Source of the DNA: Hyperoodon ampullatus
Taxonomy: Eukaryota > Chordata > Mammalia > Artiodactyla > Ziphiidae
DNA length: 64,000 nt
NCBI GenBank assembly: GCA_949752795.1
Contig: CATKHW010000280.1
Coordinates: 186,001-250,000 of the forward strand
Direction of reading: 5' to 3'
In this document: positions 51,491 to 63,764 of the stretch, piece after piece
Layout: each line of letters opens with the position of its first letter
How positions within the stretch are numbered: the first letter of the stretch is position 1
Position numbers and translations under genes: made by a program
Notes under the pieces: generated by a model
What the model saw: the letters and a program-made list of their open reading frames with translations, nothing else
The model's database searches: none
What the model was told of the DNA's origin: nothing

Positions 51491-51860
51491 CGAACAAAAA
51501 GTAGTGAGACAAACTTGAGGGGCTTTCTCCTGGCACACTCCATTCTAAATTACAATCTAGAACACGACTTCCATTGAGGCTCTGTTGCCCCAGTAACCAG
51601 ATTTGGTAAGGGAGAACTGCTGCCACCTTGTGGCCGTTTCACACAACAGCAGCTTTAATCCCAGCGCTAATGGTCAGTTGATATTCAAAATCATTGCAGG
51701 CCTGTAAATGACACCTGCCCTGAACACAAATCCTGGGTTCATATATTGACCAAAAAATTCAAAGGACGTCCATATTTCAAAACGACAGTTTCAAAAGGCA
51801 TATTTTACACACATTAGTGTTCTGCTTCTTTTTCTTTCTTTCTCTTTTTGTTAAAAAAAC
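51491..51860. other. Spacer between the two L1 pieces (copy 1; recurs in each copy)
   Basis: About 355-370 bp without L1 similarity that I can see. It contains gctgccaccttgtggcc and ends in a CT-rich tract (cttctttttctttctttctc) directly before the younger L1. I recognise no gene or repeat family in it. Confidence 0.7.
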
Positions 51861-52847
51861 GGGAATGGCAAAAAGCCTCCCTCAGAAGGGGCGAAAATAT
51901 TTGCAAACGAATAACTGGACAAAGGTTTAATCTCCAATATATATAAAGTGCTCATGAAGCTTAATATTAAAATCAAACAACCCAATACAAAAATGGGCAG
52001 AAGATCTAAAGAGACGTTTCTTCAAAGAAGACACAGAGATTGCCAAGACACACATGAAAAGCTGCTCAACATCACTAATTATTAGAGAAATGCAAATCAA
52101 AACTACAATGAGGTATCACCTCACACCTGTTAGAATCGGCATCATCAGAAAATCTACAAAGAACGAATTCTGGGGAGGGTGTGGACAAAAGGATCGCTCT
52201 TCCACTATTGGTAGAAATGTAAATTGATACAGTCACGATGGCGAACAGTATGGAGTTTCCTTAAAAAAACTAGAAATAGAATTACCATATGATCCAGCAA
52301 TCCCACTTCTGGGCATATACCCAGAGAAAACCATAAATCAAAATGGCACATTCACCACAATGCTCATTTCAGCACTATTTACAATAGCCAGGTAATGGAA
52401 GCAACATGAATACCCACAGACAGACGAACAGATAAAGATGTGGTACATATATAAAATGGAATATTACTCAGCCATAAGAAGGAATGAAACTGGGTCATTT
52501 GTAGAGACGTCGATGGATCTAGAGACTGTCATACAGAATGAAGTAAGTCAGAAGGAGAAAAACAAATATTGTATATTAATGCATATATGTGGAACCAAGA
52601 AAAATGATACAGATGAACTGGTTTGCAGGGAAGAAAGAGAGACACAGAGGTAGAGAACACACGTATGGACACCAAGTGTGGGAAGCCATGGGGAGGTGGT
52701 GTTGGGATGAGTTGGGAGATTGGGATTGACCTGTATACATGTATATGCATAAAATACATAACTAATAATAACCTGCTGTATAAAAAAATAAATAAAATTA
52801 AATTTCAAAATTTTAAAAAATAAAACTTAAAAATAAAACAGAAAAAA
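51861..52847 (+). mobile_element. Younger 5'-truncated L1, copy 1
   Basis: About 1 kb of L1 in sense orientation: ORF2 from the gggcgaaaatatttgcaaac region, through ttagagaaatgcaaatcaaa, caatcccacttctgggcat and gaatattactcagccataa, then a 3'UTR ending in acctgctgtataaaa and an A-rich tail. The 3' end is of a type I associate with cetacean L1. The 5' end is truncated next to a pyrimidine tract (51825-51849). In this copy the last ORF2 codons are open for 71 residues (52438-52653) because the usual stop is changed. Confidence 0.92.
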
Positions 52848-53116
52848 GTTCTTCCCTTCACACAGATGTATTTATATGAATGAATTATTTCCATGCTTAT
52901 ATCTATAAATACATAAAAGAGGAATAAAATCTAACTTGAACCAAAAAAGAAAAAAAAAACCTGAACCCACGAGTTAGACAGAGGAAAACCCTATCAGGGC
53001 ACTTGCTCCAGCTGTAAACAATTCTGAAATTGGTCAGAGGTGGGGAATCATCTCCCATAGAGCCAGCTGCCCACTCCTACGCAAGGATCGTCCTCATTGC
53101 AAAGCGGGGGCCATGC
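52848..53116. other. AT-rich spacer after the younger L1 (copy 1; recurs in each copy)
   Basis: About 270 bp from gttcttcccttcacac to the next GC-rich segment, including a purine run (aaaaaagaaaaaaaaaacc). No gene or family recognised. Confidence 0.7.
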
Positions 53117-53751
53117 TGAGTCATCTGTGAGTAACCGTGAGCTGAGCCCCAGGCCAGCTGCTGTTGAACTTTTCCCACCCTTCCCAGGTAAAACACCTGA
53201 ATATGTACAAGGGCTTGACAGCGTAGAGGAAGGGCCGTGGAGCCACACCAGCGACAGCATGCAGGCCAACTTGGTGCCTGCAGGCCAGCCAGGATGGTCA
53301 TGTACCTGGGCGCTCTTCTGGAAGCTTTCCATTGCCCTGCCTGAGATACCCCTCCTGTCCCGGCCCCCACTGCTTTTTTCCTTCCTCACATCGGTCCGGA
53401 GAGAAATTCCAGTGGAAGGTATGGGTGACACATCCCCTTCTTTACAAGTGGAAGCCTGGCAACTCCTGCAGAAAGTCCAGCAGATACCCACTCACAACGG
53501 GCCACCCAAAAAGCCGTGACCCCTCACTCCCTCCCACCAGCACAGCCCCGAGACTGCTGACTGGGCAGAGAATATGGCGTCAGGCAGAGCTTCAGGGGCG
53601 ATTGCTGCCTGCAGTGCTGTTTATATTGACCTCAACCAAGGCACACCTGGGGAGGGCCGGCCGGCAGGGTCAGGCTACCCAGGTCAGCTAATCCTCAGCC
53701 CTCAGGGAATCACATTGTTGAAAATGGACCTCGCTAAGGCAGAATAGAAGC
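53117..53751. other. GC-rich segment, copy 2
   Basis: Same segment. The + frame that is open in copies 3 and 4 is broken here by TGA at gccgtgacc near 53517, which argues against a working protein. Confidence 0.7.
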
Positions 53752-54218
53752 CAAGAAATAAAAGGACACAATGCCATTTGCAGCATCGTATGTGTGTCTA
53801 GAGGTAATCACGTGAATTGTAGTAAGTCAGAAAGTGAAAGACACATATCATATCATATCTCTTATAGGTGTGACCGAAAAATGGATACCAGGGCAGATAT
53901 TTCCACGGAGAAGGGCAATCACAGATTCATTCAACAAACTTATGGTTCACCAAAGGAAAGGTGTGAGGATTGGTTTCATTATGATATTGGGATTAACAGA
54001 CATATACAAACACAGGTGACATATATAATCACCAAAGACCTACAGAATACCAAGAGAAGACTACTCAACATTCTGTCATAAGGTACATGGGAAAAGGATC
54101 CCAGGAAGAACTGACATATGTATATGTGTAAAAGAACCACATCTTCCACACCTACAACAAGCCAAACATTGTAATCAAATTTGCTGTAATAAAAAATAAA
54201 AAATTAAATTAAAAACAC
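53752..54218 (+). mobile_element. Older L1 3' end, copy 2
   Basis: Same element. Variants cgtgaattgtagtaagtcag near 53810 are shared with copy 5. Confidence 0.85.
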
Positions 54219-54587
54219 GAACAAGAAGTAGTGAGACAAACTTGAGGGGCTTTCTCCTGGCACATTCCATTCTAAATTCCAATCTAGAACACGACTTCCA
54301 TTGAGGCTCTGTTGCCCCAGTAACCAGATTTGGTAAGGGAGAACTGCTGCCACCTTGTGGCCGTTTCACACAACAGCAGCTTTAATCCCAGCGCTAATGG
54401 TCAGTTGATATTCAAAATCATTGCAGGCCTGTAAATGACACCTGCCCTGAAAACAAATCCTGGGTTCATATATTGACCAAAAAGTTCAAAGGACGTCCAT
54501 ATTTCAAAACGACAGTTTCAAAAGGCATATTTTACACACATTAGTGTTCTGCTTCTCTTTCTTTCTTTCTTTTTTTGTTAAAAAGAC

Positions 54588-55577
54588 GGGAAAGGCAAAA
54601 AGCATCCCTCAGAATGGGCGAAAATATTTGCAAACGAATCAATGGACAAAGGTTTAATCTCCAATATATATAAAGAGCTCATGCAGCTTAATATTAAAAA
54701 AACAAACAACCCAATACAAAAATGGGCAGACGATCTAAAGAGACGTTTCTTCAAAGAAGACACAGAGATGGCCAAGACGCACATGAAAAGCTGCTCAACA
54801 TCACTAATTATTAGAGAAATGCAAATCAAAACTACAATGAGGTATCACCTCACACCTGTTAGAATCGGCATCATCAGAAAATCTACAAACAACGAATTCT
54901 GGGGAGGGTGTGGACAAAAGGATCCCTCTTCCACTAGTGGTGGAAATGTAAATTGATACAGTCACTATGGAGAACAGCATGGAGTTTCCTTAAAAAAAGC
55001 TAGTAATAGAATTACCATATGATCCAGCAATCCCACTTCTGGGCATATACCCAGAGAAAACCATAAATCAAAAAGGCACATTCACCACAATGCTCATTTC
55101 AGCACTATTTACAATAGCCAGGTAATGGAAGCAACATGAATACCCACAGACAGACGAACGGATAAAGATGTGGTACATATATAAAATGGAATATTACTCA
55201 GCCATAAGAAGGAATGAAACTGGGTCATTTGTAGAGACGTCGATGGATCTAGAGACTGTCATACAGAATGAAGTAAGTCAGAAAGAGAAAAACAAATATT
55301 GTATATTAATGCATATATGTGGAACCTAGAAATATGGTACAGATGAACTGGTTTGCAGGGAAGAAATAGAGACACAGAGGTAGAGAACACACGTATGGAC
55401 ACCAAGTGTGGGAAGCCATGGGGAGGTGGTGTTGGGATGAGTTGGGAGACTGGAATTGACCTGTATACATGTATATGCATAAAATACATAACTAATAATA
55501 ACCTGCTGTATAAAAAATTAAATAAAATTAAATTTCAAAATTTTTAAAAATAAAATTTAAAATTAAAACAGAAAAAA
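54588..55577 (+). mobile_element. Younger 5'-truncated L1, copy 2
   Basis: Same element. A 104-codon ORF2 stretch (54642-54956) keeps L1-like [15 protein letters not shown] and then shifts frame at aaaaggatccctc, where L1 normally has one more base. It encodes only a broken piece of the region after the reverse transcriptase domain. Confidence 0.92.
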
Positions 55578-55845
55578 GTTCTTCCCTTCACACAGATGTA
55601 TTTATATGAATGAATTATTTCCATGCTTATGTCTATAAATACATAAAAGAGGAATAAAATCTAACTTGAACCAAAAAAGAAAAAAAAACCTGAACCCACG
55701 AGTTAGACAGAGGAAAACCTTTTCAGGGCACTTGCTCCAGCAGTAAACAATTCTGAAATTGGTCAGAGGTGGGGAATCATCTCCCATAGAGCCAGCAGCC
55801 CACTCCTATGCAAGAAGCGTCCTCATTGCAAAGCGGGGGCCATGC

Positions 55846-56480
55846 TGAGGCATCTGTGAGTAACGGTGAGCTGAGCCCCAGGCCAGCTGCTGTTGAACTT
55901 TTCCCACCCTTCCCAGGTAAAACACCTGAATATGTACAAGGGCTTGAAAGCCTAGAGGAAGGGGCGTGGAGCCACACCAGCGACAGCACGCAGGCCAACT
56001 TGGTGCCTGCAGGCCAGCCAGGATGGTCCTGGCCCTGGGCGCTCGCCTGGAAGCTTTCCATTGCCCTGCCTGAGATACCCCTCCTGTCCCGGCCCCCACT
56101 GCTTTTTTCCTTCCTCACCTCTGTCCGGAGAGAAATTCCAGCGGAAGGTATGGGTGCCACATCCTCTTCTTTACAGGAGGAAGCCTGGCAACTACTGCAG
56201 AAAGTCCAGCAGAGACCCACTCACACCGGGCCACCCACAAAGCCGTGGCCCCTCACTTCCTCCCACCAGCACAGCCCCAAGACTGCTGACGGGGCAGAGA
56301 ATATGGAGTCAGGCACAGCTTCAGGGGCTATTGCTGCCTGCAGCGCTGTTTATATTGACCTCAACCCAGGCACACCTGGGGAGGGCCGGCCGGCAGGGTC
56401 AGGCTACCCAGGTCAGCTAATCCTCAGCCCTCAGGGAATCACATTGTTGAAAATGGACCTCGCTAAGGCAGAATAGAAGC
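55846..56480. other. GC-rich segment, copy 3, carries the longest open frame of the window
   Basis: An ATG-initiated frame of 222 codons (55808-56476, +) starts in the end of copy 2 and runs through the whole segment, stopping at the L1 boundary. The product is rich in Pro, Ser and Gly and has no recognised domain, signal peptide or membrane segment. Because copies 2 and 5 have a stop in this frame, I do not call it a gene. It may be a fossil of a coding exon. Confidence 0.6.
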
Positions 56481-56946
56481 CAAGGAATAAAAGGACACAA
56501 TGCCATTTGCAGCACCGTAGGTGTGTCTAGAGGTAATCACGTGACTTGTAGTAAGTCCGAAAGTGAAAGACACATATCATATCATATCTCTTATAGGTGT
56601 GACCGAAAAATGGATACCAGGGCAGATATTTCCACGGAGAAGGGCAATCACAGATTCATTCAACAAACTTATGGTTCACCAATGGCAAGGTGTGAGGATT
56701 GGTTTCATTATGATATTGGGGTTAACAGACATATACAAACACAGGTGACATATATAATCACCAAAGACCTACAGAATACCAAGAGAAGACTACTCAACAT
56801 TCTGTCATAAGGTACATGGGAAAAGGATCCCAGGAAGAACAGACATATGTATATGTGTAAAAGAACCACATCTTCCACACCTACAACAAGCCAAACATTG
56901 TAATCAAATTTGCTGTAATAAAAAATAAAAAAATAAATTAAAAACA
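56481..56946 (+). mobile_element. Older L1 3' end, copy 3
   Basis: Same element, with cgtgacttgtagtaagtccg as in copy 1. Confidence 0.85.
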
Positions 56947-57316
56947 CGAACAAGAAGTAGTGAGACAAACTTGAGGGGCTTTCTCCTGGCCCATTCCATT
57001 CTAAATTCCAATCTAGAACACGACTTCCATTGAGGCCCTGTTGCCCCAGTAACCAGATTTGGTAAGGGAGAACTGCTGCCACCATTTGGCCGTTTCACAC
57101 AACAGCAGCTTTAATCCCAGCGCTAATGGTCAGTTGATATTCAAAATCATTGCAGGCCTGTAAATGACACCTGCCCTGAAAACAAATCCTGGGTTCATAT
57201 ATTGACCAAAAAATTCAAAGGACGTCCATATTTCAAAATGACAGTTTCAAAAGGCATATTTTACACACATTAGTGTTCTGCTTCTTTTTCTTTCTTTCTT
57301 TTTTTGTTAAAAAAAC

Positions 57317-58304
57317 GGGAATGGCAAAAAGCATCCCTCAGAATGGGCGAAAATATTTGCAAACGAATCAATGGACAGAGGTTTAATCTCCAATATATAT
57401 AAAGAGCTCATGCAGCTTAATATTAAAACAACAAACAACCCAATACAAATATGGGCAGAAGATCTAAAGTGACGTTTCTTCAAAGAAGACACAGAGATGG
57501 CCAAGACACACATGAAAAGCTGCTCAACATCACTAATTATTAGAGAAATGCAAATCAAAACTACAATGAGGTATCACCTCACACCTGTTAGAATCGGCAT
57601 CATCAGAAAATCTACAAACAACGAATTCTGGGGAGGGGGTGGACAAAAGGATCCCTCTTCCACTAGTGGTGGAAACGTAAATTGATACAGTCACGATGGA
57701 GAACAGTATGGAGTTTCCTTAAAAAAACTAGAAATAGAATTACCATATGATCCAGCAATCCCACTTCTGGGCATATACCCAGAGAAAACCATAAATCAAA
57801 AAGGCACATTCACCACAATGCTCATTTCAGCACTATCTACGATAGCCAGGTAATGGAAGCAACCTAAATACCCACAGACAGACGAATGGATAAAGATGTG
57901 GTACATATATAAAATGGAATATTACTCAGCCATAAGAAGGAATGAAACTTGGTCATTTGTAGGGACGTCGATGGATCTAGAGACTGTCATACAGAATGAA
58001 GTAAGTCAGAAAGAGAAAAACAAATATTGTATATTAATGCATATATGTGGAACCTAGAAAAATGGTACAGATGAACTGGTTTGCAGGGAAGAAATAGAGA
58101 CACAGAGGTAGAGAACACACGTATGGACACCAAGTGTGGGAAGCCATGGGGAGGTGGTGTTGGGATGAGTTGGGAGACTGGGATTGACCTGTATACATGT
58201 ATATGCATAAAATACATAACTAATAATAACCTGCTGTATAAAAAATAAATAAAATTAAATTTCAAAATCCTTAAAAATAAAATTTAAAAATAAAACAGAA
58301 AAAA
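57317..58304 (+). mobile_element. Younger 5'-truncated L1, copy 3
   Basis: Same element, with an added stop (TGA 57470-57472) in the ORF2 remnant besides the frameshift after ggacaaaagg. Confidence 0.92.
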
Positions 58305-58575
58305 GTTCTTCCCTTCACACAGATGTATTTATATGAATGAATTATTTCCATGCTTATATCTATAAATACATAAAAGAGGAATAAAATCTAACATGAACCA
58401 AAAAAGAAAAAAAAAATCCTGAACCCACGAGATAGACAGAGGAAAACCCTATCAGGGCACTTGCTCCAGCGGTAAACAATTCTGAAATTGGTCAGAGGTG
58501 GGGAATCATCTCCCATAGAGCCAGCAGCCCACTCCTATGCAAGGAGCGTCCTCATTTCAAAGCGGGGGGCCATGC

Positions 58576-59210
58576 CGAGGCATCTGTGAGTAACGGTGAG
58601 CTGAGCCCCAGGCCAGCTGCTGTTGAACTTTTCCCACCCTTCCCAGGTAAAACACCTGAATATGTACAAGGGCTTGAAAGCCTAGAGGAAGGGCCGTGGA
58701 GCCACACCAGCGACAGCACGCAGGCCAACTTGGTGCCTGCAGGCCAGCCAGGATGGTCCTGGCCCTGGGCGCTCTTCTGGAAGCTTTCCATTGCCCTGCC
58801 TGAGATACCCCTCCTGTCCCGGCCCCCACTGCTTTTTTCCTTCCTCAGCTATGTCCGGAGAGAAATTCCAGTGGAAGGTATGGGTGACACATCCTCTTCT
58901 TTACAGGTGGAAGCCTGGCAACTCCTGCAGAAAGTCCAGCAGAGACCCACTCACACCGGGCCACCCACAAAGCCGTGGCCCCTCACTTCCTCCCACCAGC
59001 ACAGCCCCGAGACTGCTGACGGGGCAGAGAATGTGGAGTCAGGCACAGCTTCAAGGGCTATTGCTGCCTGCAGCGCTGTTTATATTGACCTCAACCCAGG
59101 CACACCTGGGGAGGGCCGGCCGGCAGGGTCAGGCTACCCAGGTCAGCTAATCCTCAGCCCTCAGGGAATCACATTGTTGAAAATGGACCTCGCTAAGGCA
59201 GAATAGAAGC
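58576..59210. other. GC-rich segment, copy 4
   Basis: The frame is open for 206 codons (58586-59206, +) with the same C-terminal part as copy 3 (ending LAKAE). Confidence 0.65.
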
Positions 59211-59676
59211 CAAGGAATAAAAGGACACAATGCCATTTGCAGCACCGTAGGTGTGTCTAGAGGTAATCATGTGAATTGTAGTAAATCCGAAAGTGAAAGA
59301 CACATATCATATCATATCTCTTATAGGTGTGACCGAAAAATGGATACCAGGGCAGATATTTCCACGGAGAAGGGCAATCACAGATTCATTCAACAAACTT
59401 ATGGTTCACCAATGGAAAGGTGTGAGGATTGGTTTCATTTTGATATTGGGGTTAACAGACATATACAAACACAGGTGAAATATATAATCACCAAAGACCT
59501 ACAGAATACCAAGAGAAGACTACTCAACATTCTGTCATAAGGTACATGGGAAAAGGATCCCAGGAAGAACAGACATATGTATATGTGCAAAAGAACCACA
59601 TCTTCCACACCTACAACAAGCCAAACATTGAAATCAAATTTGCTGTAATAAAAAATAAAAAATTAAACTAAAAACA
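59211..59676 (+). mobile_element. Older L1 3' end, copy 4
   Basis: Same element, with private changes at aatcatgtgaattg near 59266 and acattgaaatcaaa near 59625. Confidence 0.85.
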
Positions 59677-60045
59677 CGAACAAGAAGCAGTGAGACAAAC
59701 TTGAGGGGCTTTCTCCTGGCCCATTCCATTATAAATTCCAATCTAGAACATGACTTCCATTGAGGCCCTGTTGCCCCAGTACCAGATTTGGTAAGGGAGA
59801 ACTGCTGCCACCTTGTGGCCGTTTCACACAACAGCAGCTTTAATCCCAGCGCTAATGGTCAGTTGATATTCAAAATCATTGCAGGCCTGTAAATGACACC
59901 TGCCCTGAAAACAAATCCTGGGTTCATATATTGACCAAAAAATTCAAAGGACGTCCATATTTCAAAACGACAGTTTCAAAAGGCATATTTTACACACATT
60001 AGTGTTCTGCTTCTTTTTCTTTCTTTCTTTTTTTGTTAAAAAAAC

Positions 60046-61033
60046 GGGAATGGCAAAAAGCATCCCTCGGAATGGGCGAAAATATTTGCAAACGAATCAA
60101 TGGACAGAGGTTTAATCTCCAATATATATAAAGAGCTCATGCAGCTTAATATTAAAACAACAAACAACCCAATACAAATATGGGCAGAAGATCTAAAGTG
60201 ACGTTTCTTCAAAGAAGACACAGAGATGGCCAAGACACACATGAAAAGCTGCTCAGCATCACTAATTATTAGAGAAATGCAAATCAAAACTACAATGAGG
60301 TATCACCTCACACCTGTTAGAATCGGCATCATCAGAAAATCTACAAACAACGAATTCTGGGGAGGGGGTGGACAAAAGGATCCCTCTTCCACTAGTGGTG
60401 GAAACGTAAATTGATACAGTCACGATGGAGAACAGTATGGAGTTTCCTTAAAAAAACTAGAAATAGAATTACCATATGATCCAGCAATCCCACTTCTGGG
60501 CATATACCCAGAGAAAACCATAAATCAAAAAGGCACATTCACCACAATGCTCATTTCAGCACTATCTACGATAGCCAGGTAATGGAAGCAACCTAAATAC
60601 CCACAGACAGACGAACGGATAAAGATGTGGTACATATATAAAATGGAATATTACTCAGCCATAAGAAGGAATGAAACTTGGTCATTTGTAGAGACGTCGA
60701 TGGATCTAGAGACTGTCATACAGAATGAAGTAAGTCAGAAAGAGAAAAACAAATATTGTATATTAATGCATATATGTGGAACCTAGAAAAATGGTACAGA
60801 TGAACTGGTTTGCAGGGAAGAAATAGAGACACAGAGGTAGAGAACACACGTATGGACACCAAGTGTGGGAAGCCATGGGGAGGTGGTGTTGGGATGAGTT
60901 GGGAGACTGGGATTGACCTGTATACATGTATATGCATAAAATACATAACTAATAATAACCTGCTGTATAAAAAATAAATAAAATTAAATTTCAAAATCTT
61001 TAAAAATAAAATTTAAAAATAAAACAGAAAAAA
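60046..61033 (+). mobile_element. Younger 5'-truncated L1, copy 4
   Basis: Same element with the copy 3 stop (60199-60201) and the same frameshift. Confidence 0.92.
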
Positions 61034-61303
61034 GTTCTTCCCTTCACACAGATGTATTTATATGAATGAATTATTTCCATGCTTATATCTATAAATACAT
61101 AAAAGAGGAATAAAATCTAACATGAACCAAAAAAGAAAAAAAAAACCTGAACCCACGAGTTAGACAGAGAAAAACCCTATCAGGGCACTTGCTCCAGCAG
61201 TAAACAATTCTGAAATTGGTCAGAGGTGGGGAATCATCTCCCTTAGAGCCAGCAGCCCACTCCTATGCAAGGAGCGTCCTCATTGCAAAGCGGGGGGCCA
61301 TGC

Positions 61304-61938
61304 CAAGGCATCTGTCAGTAACCGTGAGCTGAGCCCCAGGCCAGCTGCTGTTGAACTTTTCCCACCCTTCCCAGGTAAAACACCTGAATATGTACAAGGG
61401 CTTGAAAGCCTAGAGGAAGGAGCGTGGAGCCACACCAGTGACAGCACGCAGGCCAACTTGGTGCCTGCAGGCCAGCCAGGATGGTCCTGGCCCTGGGCGC
61501 TCTTCTGCAAGCTTTCCATTGCCCTGCCTGAGATACCCCTCCTGTCCCGGCCCACACTGCTTTTTTCCTTCCTCACATCTGTCCGGAGAGAAATTCCAGC
61601 GGAAGGTATGGGTGACACATCCTCTTCTTTACAAGTGGAAGCCTGGCAACTCCTGCAGAAAGTCCAGCAGATACCCACTCACAACGGGCCACCCACAAAG
61701 CCGTGACCCCTCACTCCCTCCCACCAGCACAGCCCCGAGACTGCTGACTGGGCAGAGAATATGGCGTCAGGCAGATCTTCAGGGGCTATTGCTGCCTGCA
61801 GTGCTGTTTATATTGACCTCAACCAAGGCACACCTGGGGAGGGCCGGCCGGCAGGGCCAGGCTACCCAGGTCAGCTAATCCTCAGCCCTCAGGGAATCAC
61901 AGTGTTGAAAATGGACCTCGCTAAGGCAGAATAGAAGC
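61304..61938. other. GC-rich segment, copy 5
   Basis: The frame is broken by the same TGA as in copy 2 (gccgtgacc near 61703). Otherwise collinear with the other copies. Confidence 0.7.
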
Positions 61939-62404
61939 CAAGGAATAAAAGGACACAATGCCATTTGCAGCACCGTATGTGTGTCTAGAGGTAATCACGT
62001 GAATTGTAGTAAGTCAGAAAGTGAAAGACACATATCATATCATATCTCTTATAGGTGTGACCGAAAAATGGATACCAGGGCAGATATTTCCACGGAGAAG
62101 GGCAATCACAGATTCATTCAACAAACTTATGGTTCACCAATGGAAAGGTGTGAGGATTGGTTTCATTATGATATTGGGGTTAACAGACATATACAAACAC
62201 AGGTGACATATATAATCACCAAAGACCTACAGAATACCAAGAGAAGACTACTCAACATTCTGTCATAAGGTACATGGGAAAAGGATCCCAGGAAGAACTG
62301 ACATATGTATATGTTTAAAAGAACCACATCTTCCACACCTACAACAAGCCAAACATTGTAATCAAATTTGCTGTAATAAAAAATAAAAAAATAAATTAAA
62401 AACA
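61939..62404 (+). mobile_element. Older L1 3' end, copy 5
   Basis: Same element with the copy 2 variant set (gtgaattgtagtaagtcag). Confidence 0.85.
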
Positions 62405-62774
62405 CGAACAAGAAGTAGTGAGACAAAGTTGAGGGGCTTTCTCCTGGCACATTCCATTCTAAATTCCAATCTAGAACACGACTTCCATTGAGGCTCTGTT
62501 TCCCCAGTAACCAGATTTGGTAAGGGAGAACTGCTGCCACCTTGTGGCCGTTTCACACAACAGCAGCTTTAATCCCAGCGCTAATGGTCAGTTGATATTC
62601 AAAATCATTGCAGGCCTGTAAATGACACCTGCCCTGAAAACAAATCCTGGGTTCATATATTGACCAAAAAATTCAAAGGATGTCCATATTTCAAAACGAC
62701 AGTTTCAAAAGGCATATTTTACACACATTAGTGTTCTGCTTCTCTTTCTTTCTTTCTTTTTTTGTTAAAAAAAC

Positions 62775-63764
62775 GGGAATGGCAAAAAGCATCCCTCAGA
62801 ATGGGCGAAAATATTTGCAAACGAATCAATGGACAAAGGTTTAATCTCCAATATATATAAAGAGCTCATGCAGCTTAATATTAAAAAAACAAACAACCCA
62901 ATACAAAAATGGGCAGAAGATCTAAAGAGACGTTTCTTCAAAGAAGACACAGAGATGGCCAAGACGCACATGAAAAGCTGCTCAACATCACTAATTATTA
63001 GAGAAATGCAAATCAAAACTACAATGAGGTATCACCTCACACCTGTTAGAATCGGCATCATCAGAAAATCTACAAACAACGAATTCTGGGGAGGGGGTGG
63101 ACAAAAGGATCCCTCTTCCACTAGTGGTGGAAACGTAAATTGATACAGTCACTATGGAGAAGAGTACGGAGTTTCCTTAAAAAAAGCTAGTAATAGAATT
63201 ACCATATGATCCAGCAATCCCACTTCTGGGCATATACCCAGAGAAAACCATAAATCAAAAAGGCACATTCACCACAATGCTCATTTCAGCACTATTTACA
63301 ATAGCCAGGTAATGGAAGCAACATGAATACCCACAGACAGACGAACGGATAAAGATGTGGTACATATATAAAATGGAATATTACTCAGCCATAAGAAGGA
63401 ATGAAACTGGGTCATTTGTAGAGACGTCGATGGATCTAGAGACTGTCATACAGAATGAAGTAAGTCAGAAAGAGAAAAACAAATATTGTATATTAATGCA
63501 TATATGTGGAACCTAGAAATATGGTACAGATGAACTGGTTTGCAGGGAAGAAATAGAGACACAGAGGTAGAGAACACACGTATGGACACCAAGTGTGGGA
63601 AGCCATGGGGAGGTGGTGTTGGGATGAGTTGGGAGACTGGAATTGACCTGTATACATGTATATGCATAAAATACATAACTAATAATAACCTGCTGTATAA
63701 AAAATTAAATAAAATTAAATTTCAAAATTTTTAAAAATAAAATTTAAAATTAAAACAGAAAAAA
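62775..63764 (+). mobile_element. Younger 5'-truncated L1, copy 5
   Basis: Same element; like copy 2 it lacks the TGA and keeps a 104-codon ORF2 stretch (62829-63143) before the shared frameshift. Confidence 0.92.

Larger units (their letters stand above)
50389..53116 (+). repeat. 2.73-kb unit, copy 1
   Basis: This copy borders the satellite array and lacks the bases that precede tgagg in the other copies. It has private variants in both L1 pieces, such as aaaatcaaacaaccc near 51969 and ggaaccaagaaaaatg near 52590, which removes the usual ORF2 stop. Confidence 0.94.
53117..55845 (+). repeat. 2.73-kb unit, copy 2
   Basis: Shares with copy 5 the variants ttacaagtgg, gccgtgacccc, gctgactgggcag and caaccaaggcac in the GC-rich segment, and aaatatggtacag and aaaaccttttcaggg in the 3' half. 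Confidence 0.94.
55846..58575 (+). repeat. 2.73-kb unit, copy 3
   Basis: Close to copy 4: both have aacggtgagctgag, aatggacagagg, tacaaatatgggcag and a TGA (57470-57472) inside the L1 ORF2 remnant. Confidence 0.94.
58576..61303 (+). repeat. 2.73-kb unit, copy 4
   Basis: Shares the copy 3 variant set, including TGA at 60199-60201 in the ORF2 remnant. A one-base loss near 59780 (cccagtaccag) is private. Confidence 0.94.

Noticed and set aside
51861..52847. Active L1 element
   Set aside because: Only the last 1 kb is present, with frameshifts and stops; no 5'UTR, ORF1, endonuclease or reverse transcriptase domain.
51825..52860. Target-site duplication flanking the younger L1 (gttctgcttc and gttcttccct)
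   Set aside because: The two stretches match only in part and the right boundary of the A-rich tail is unclear, so I do not call a duplication.
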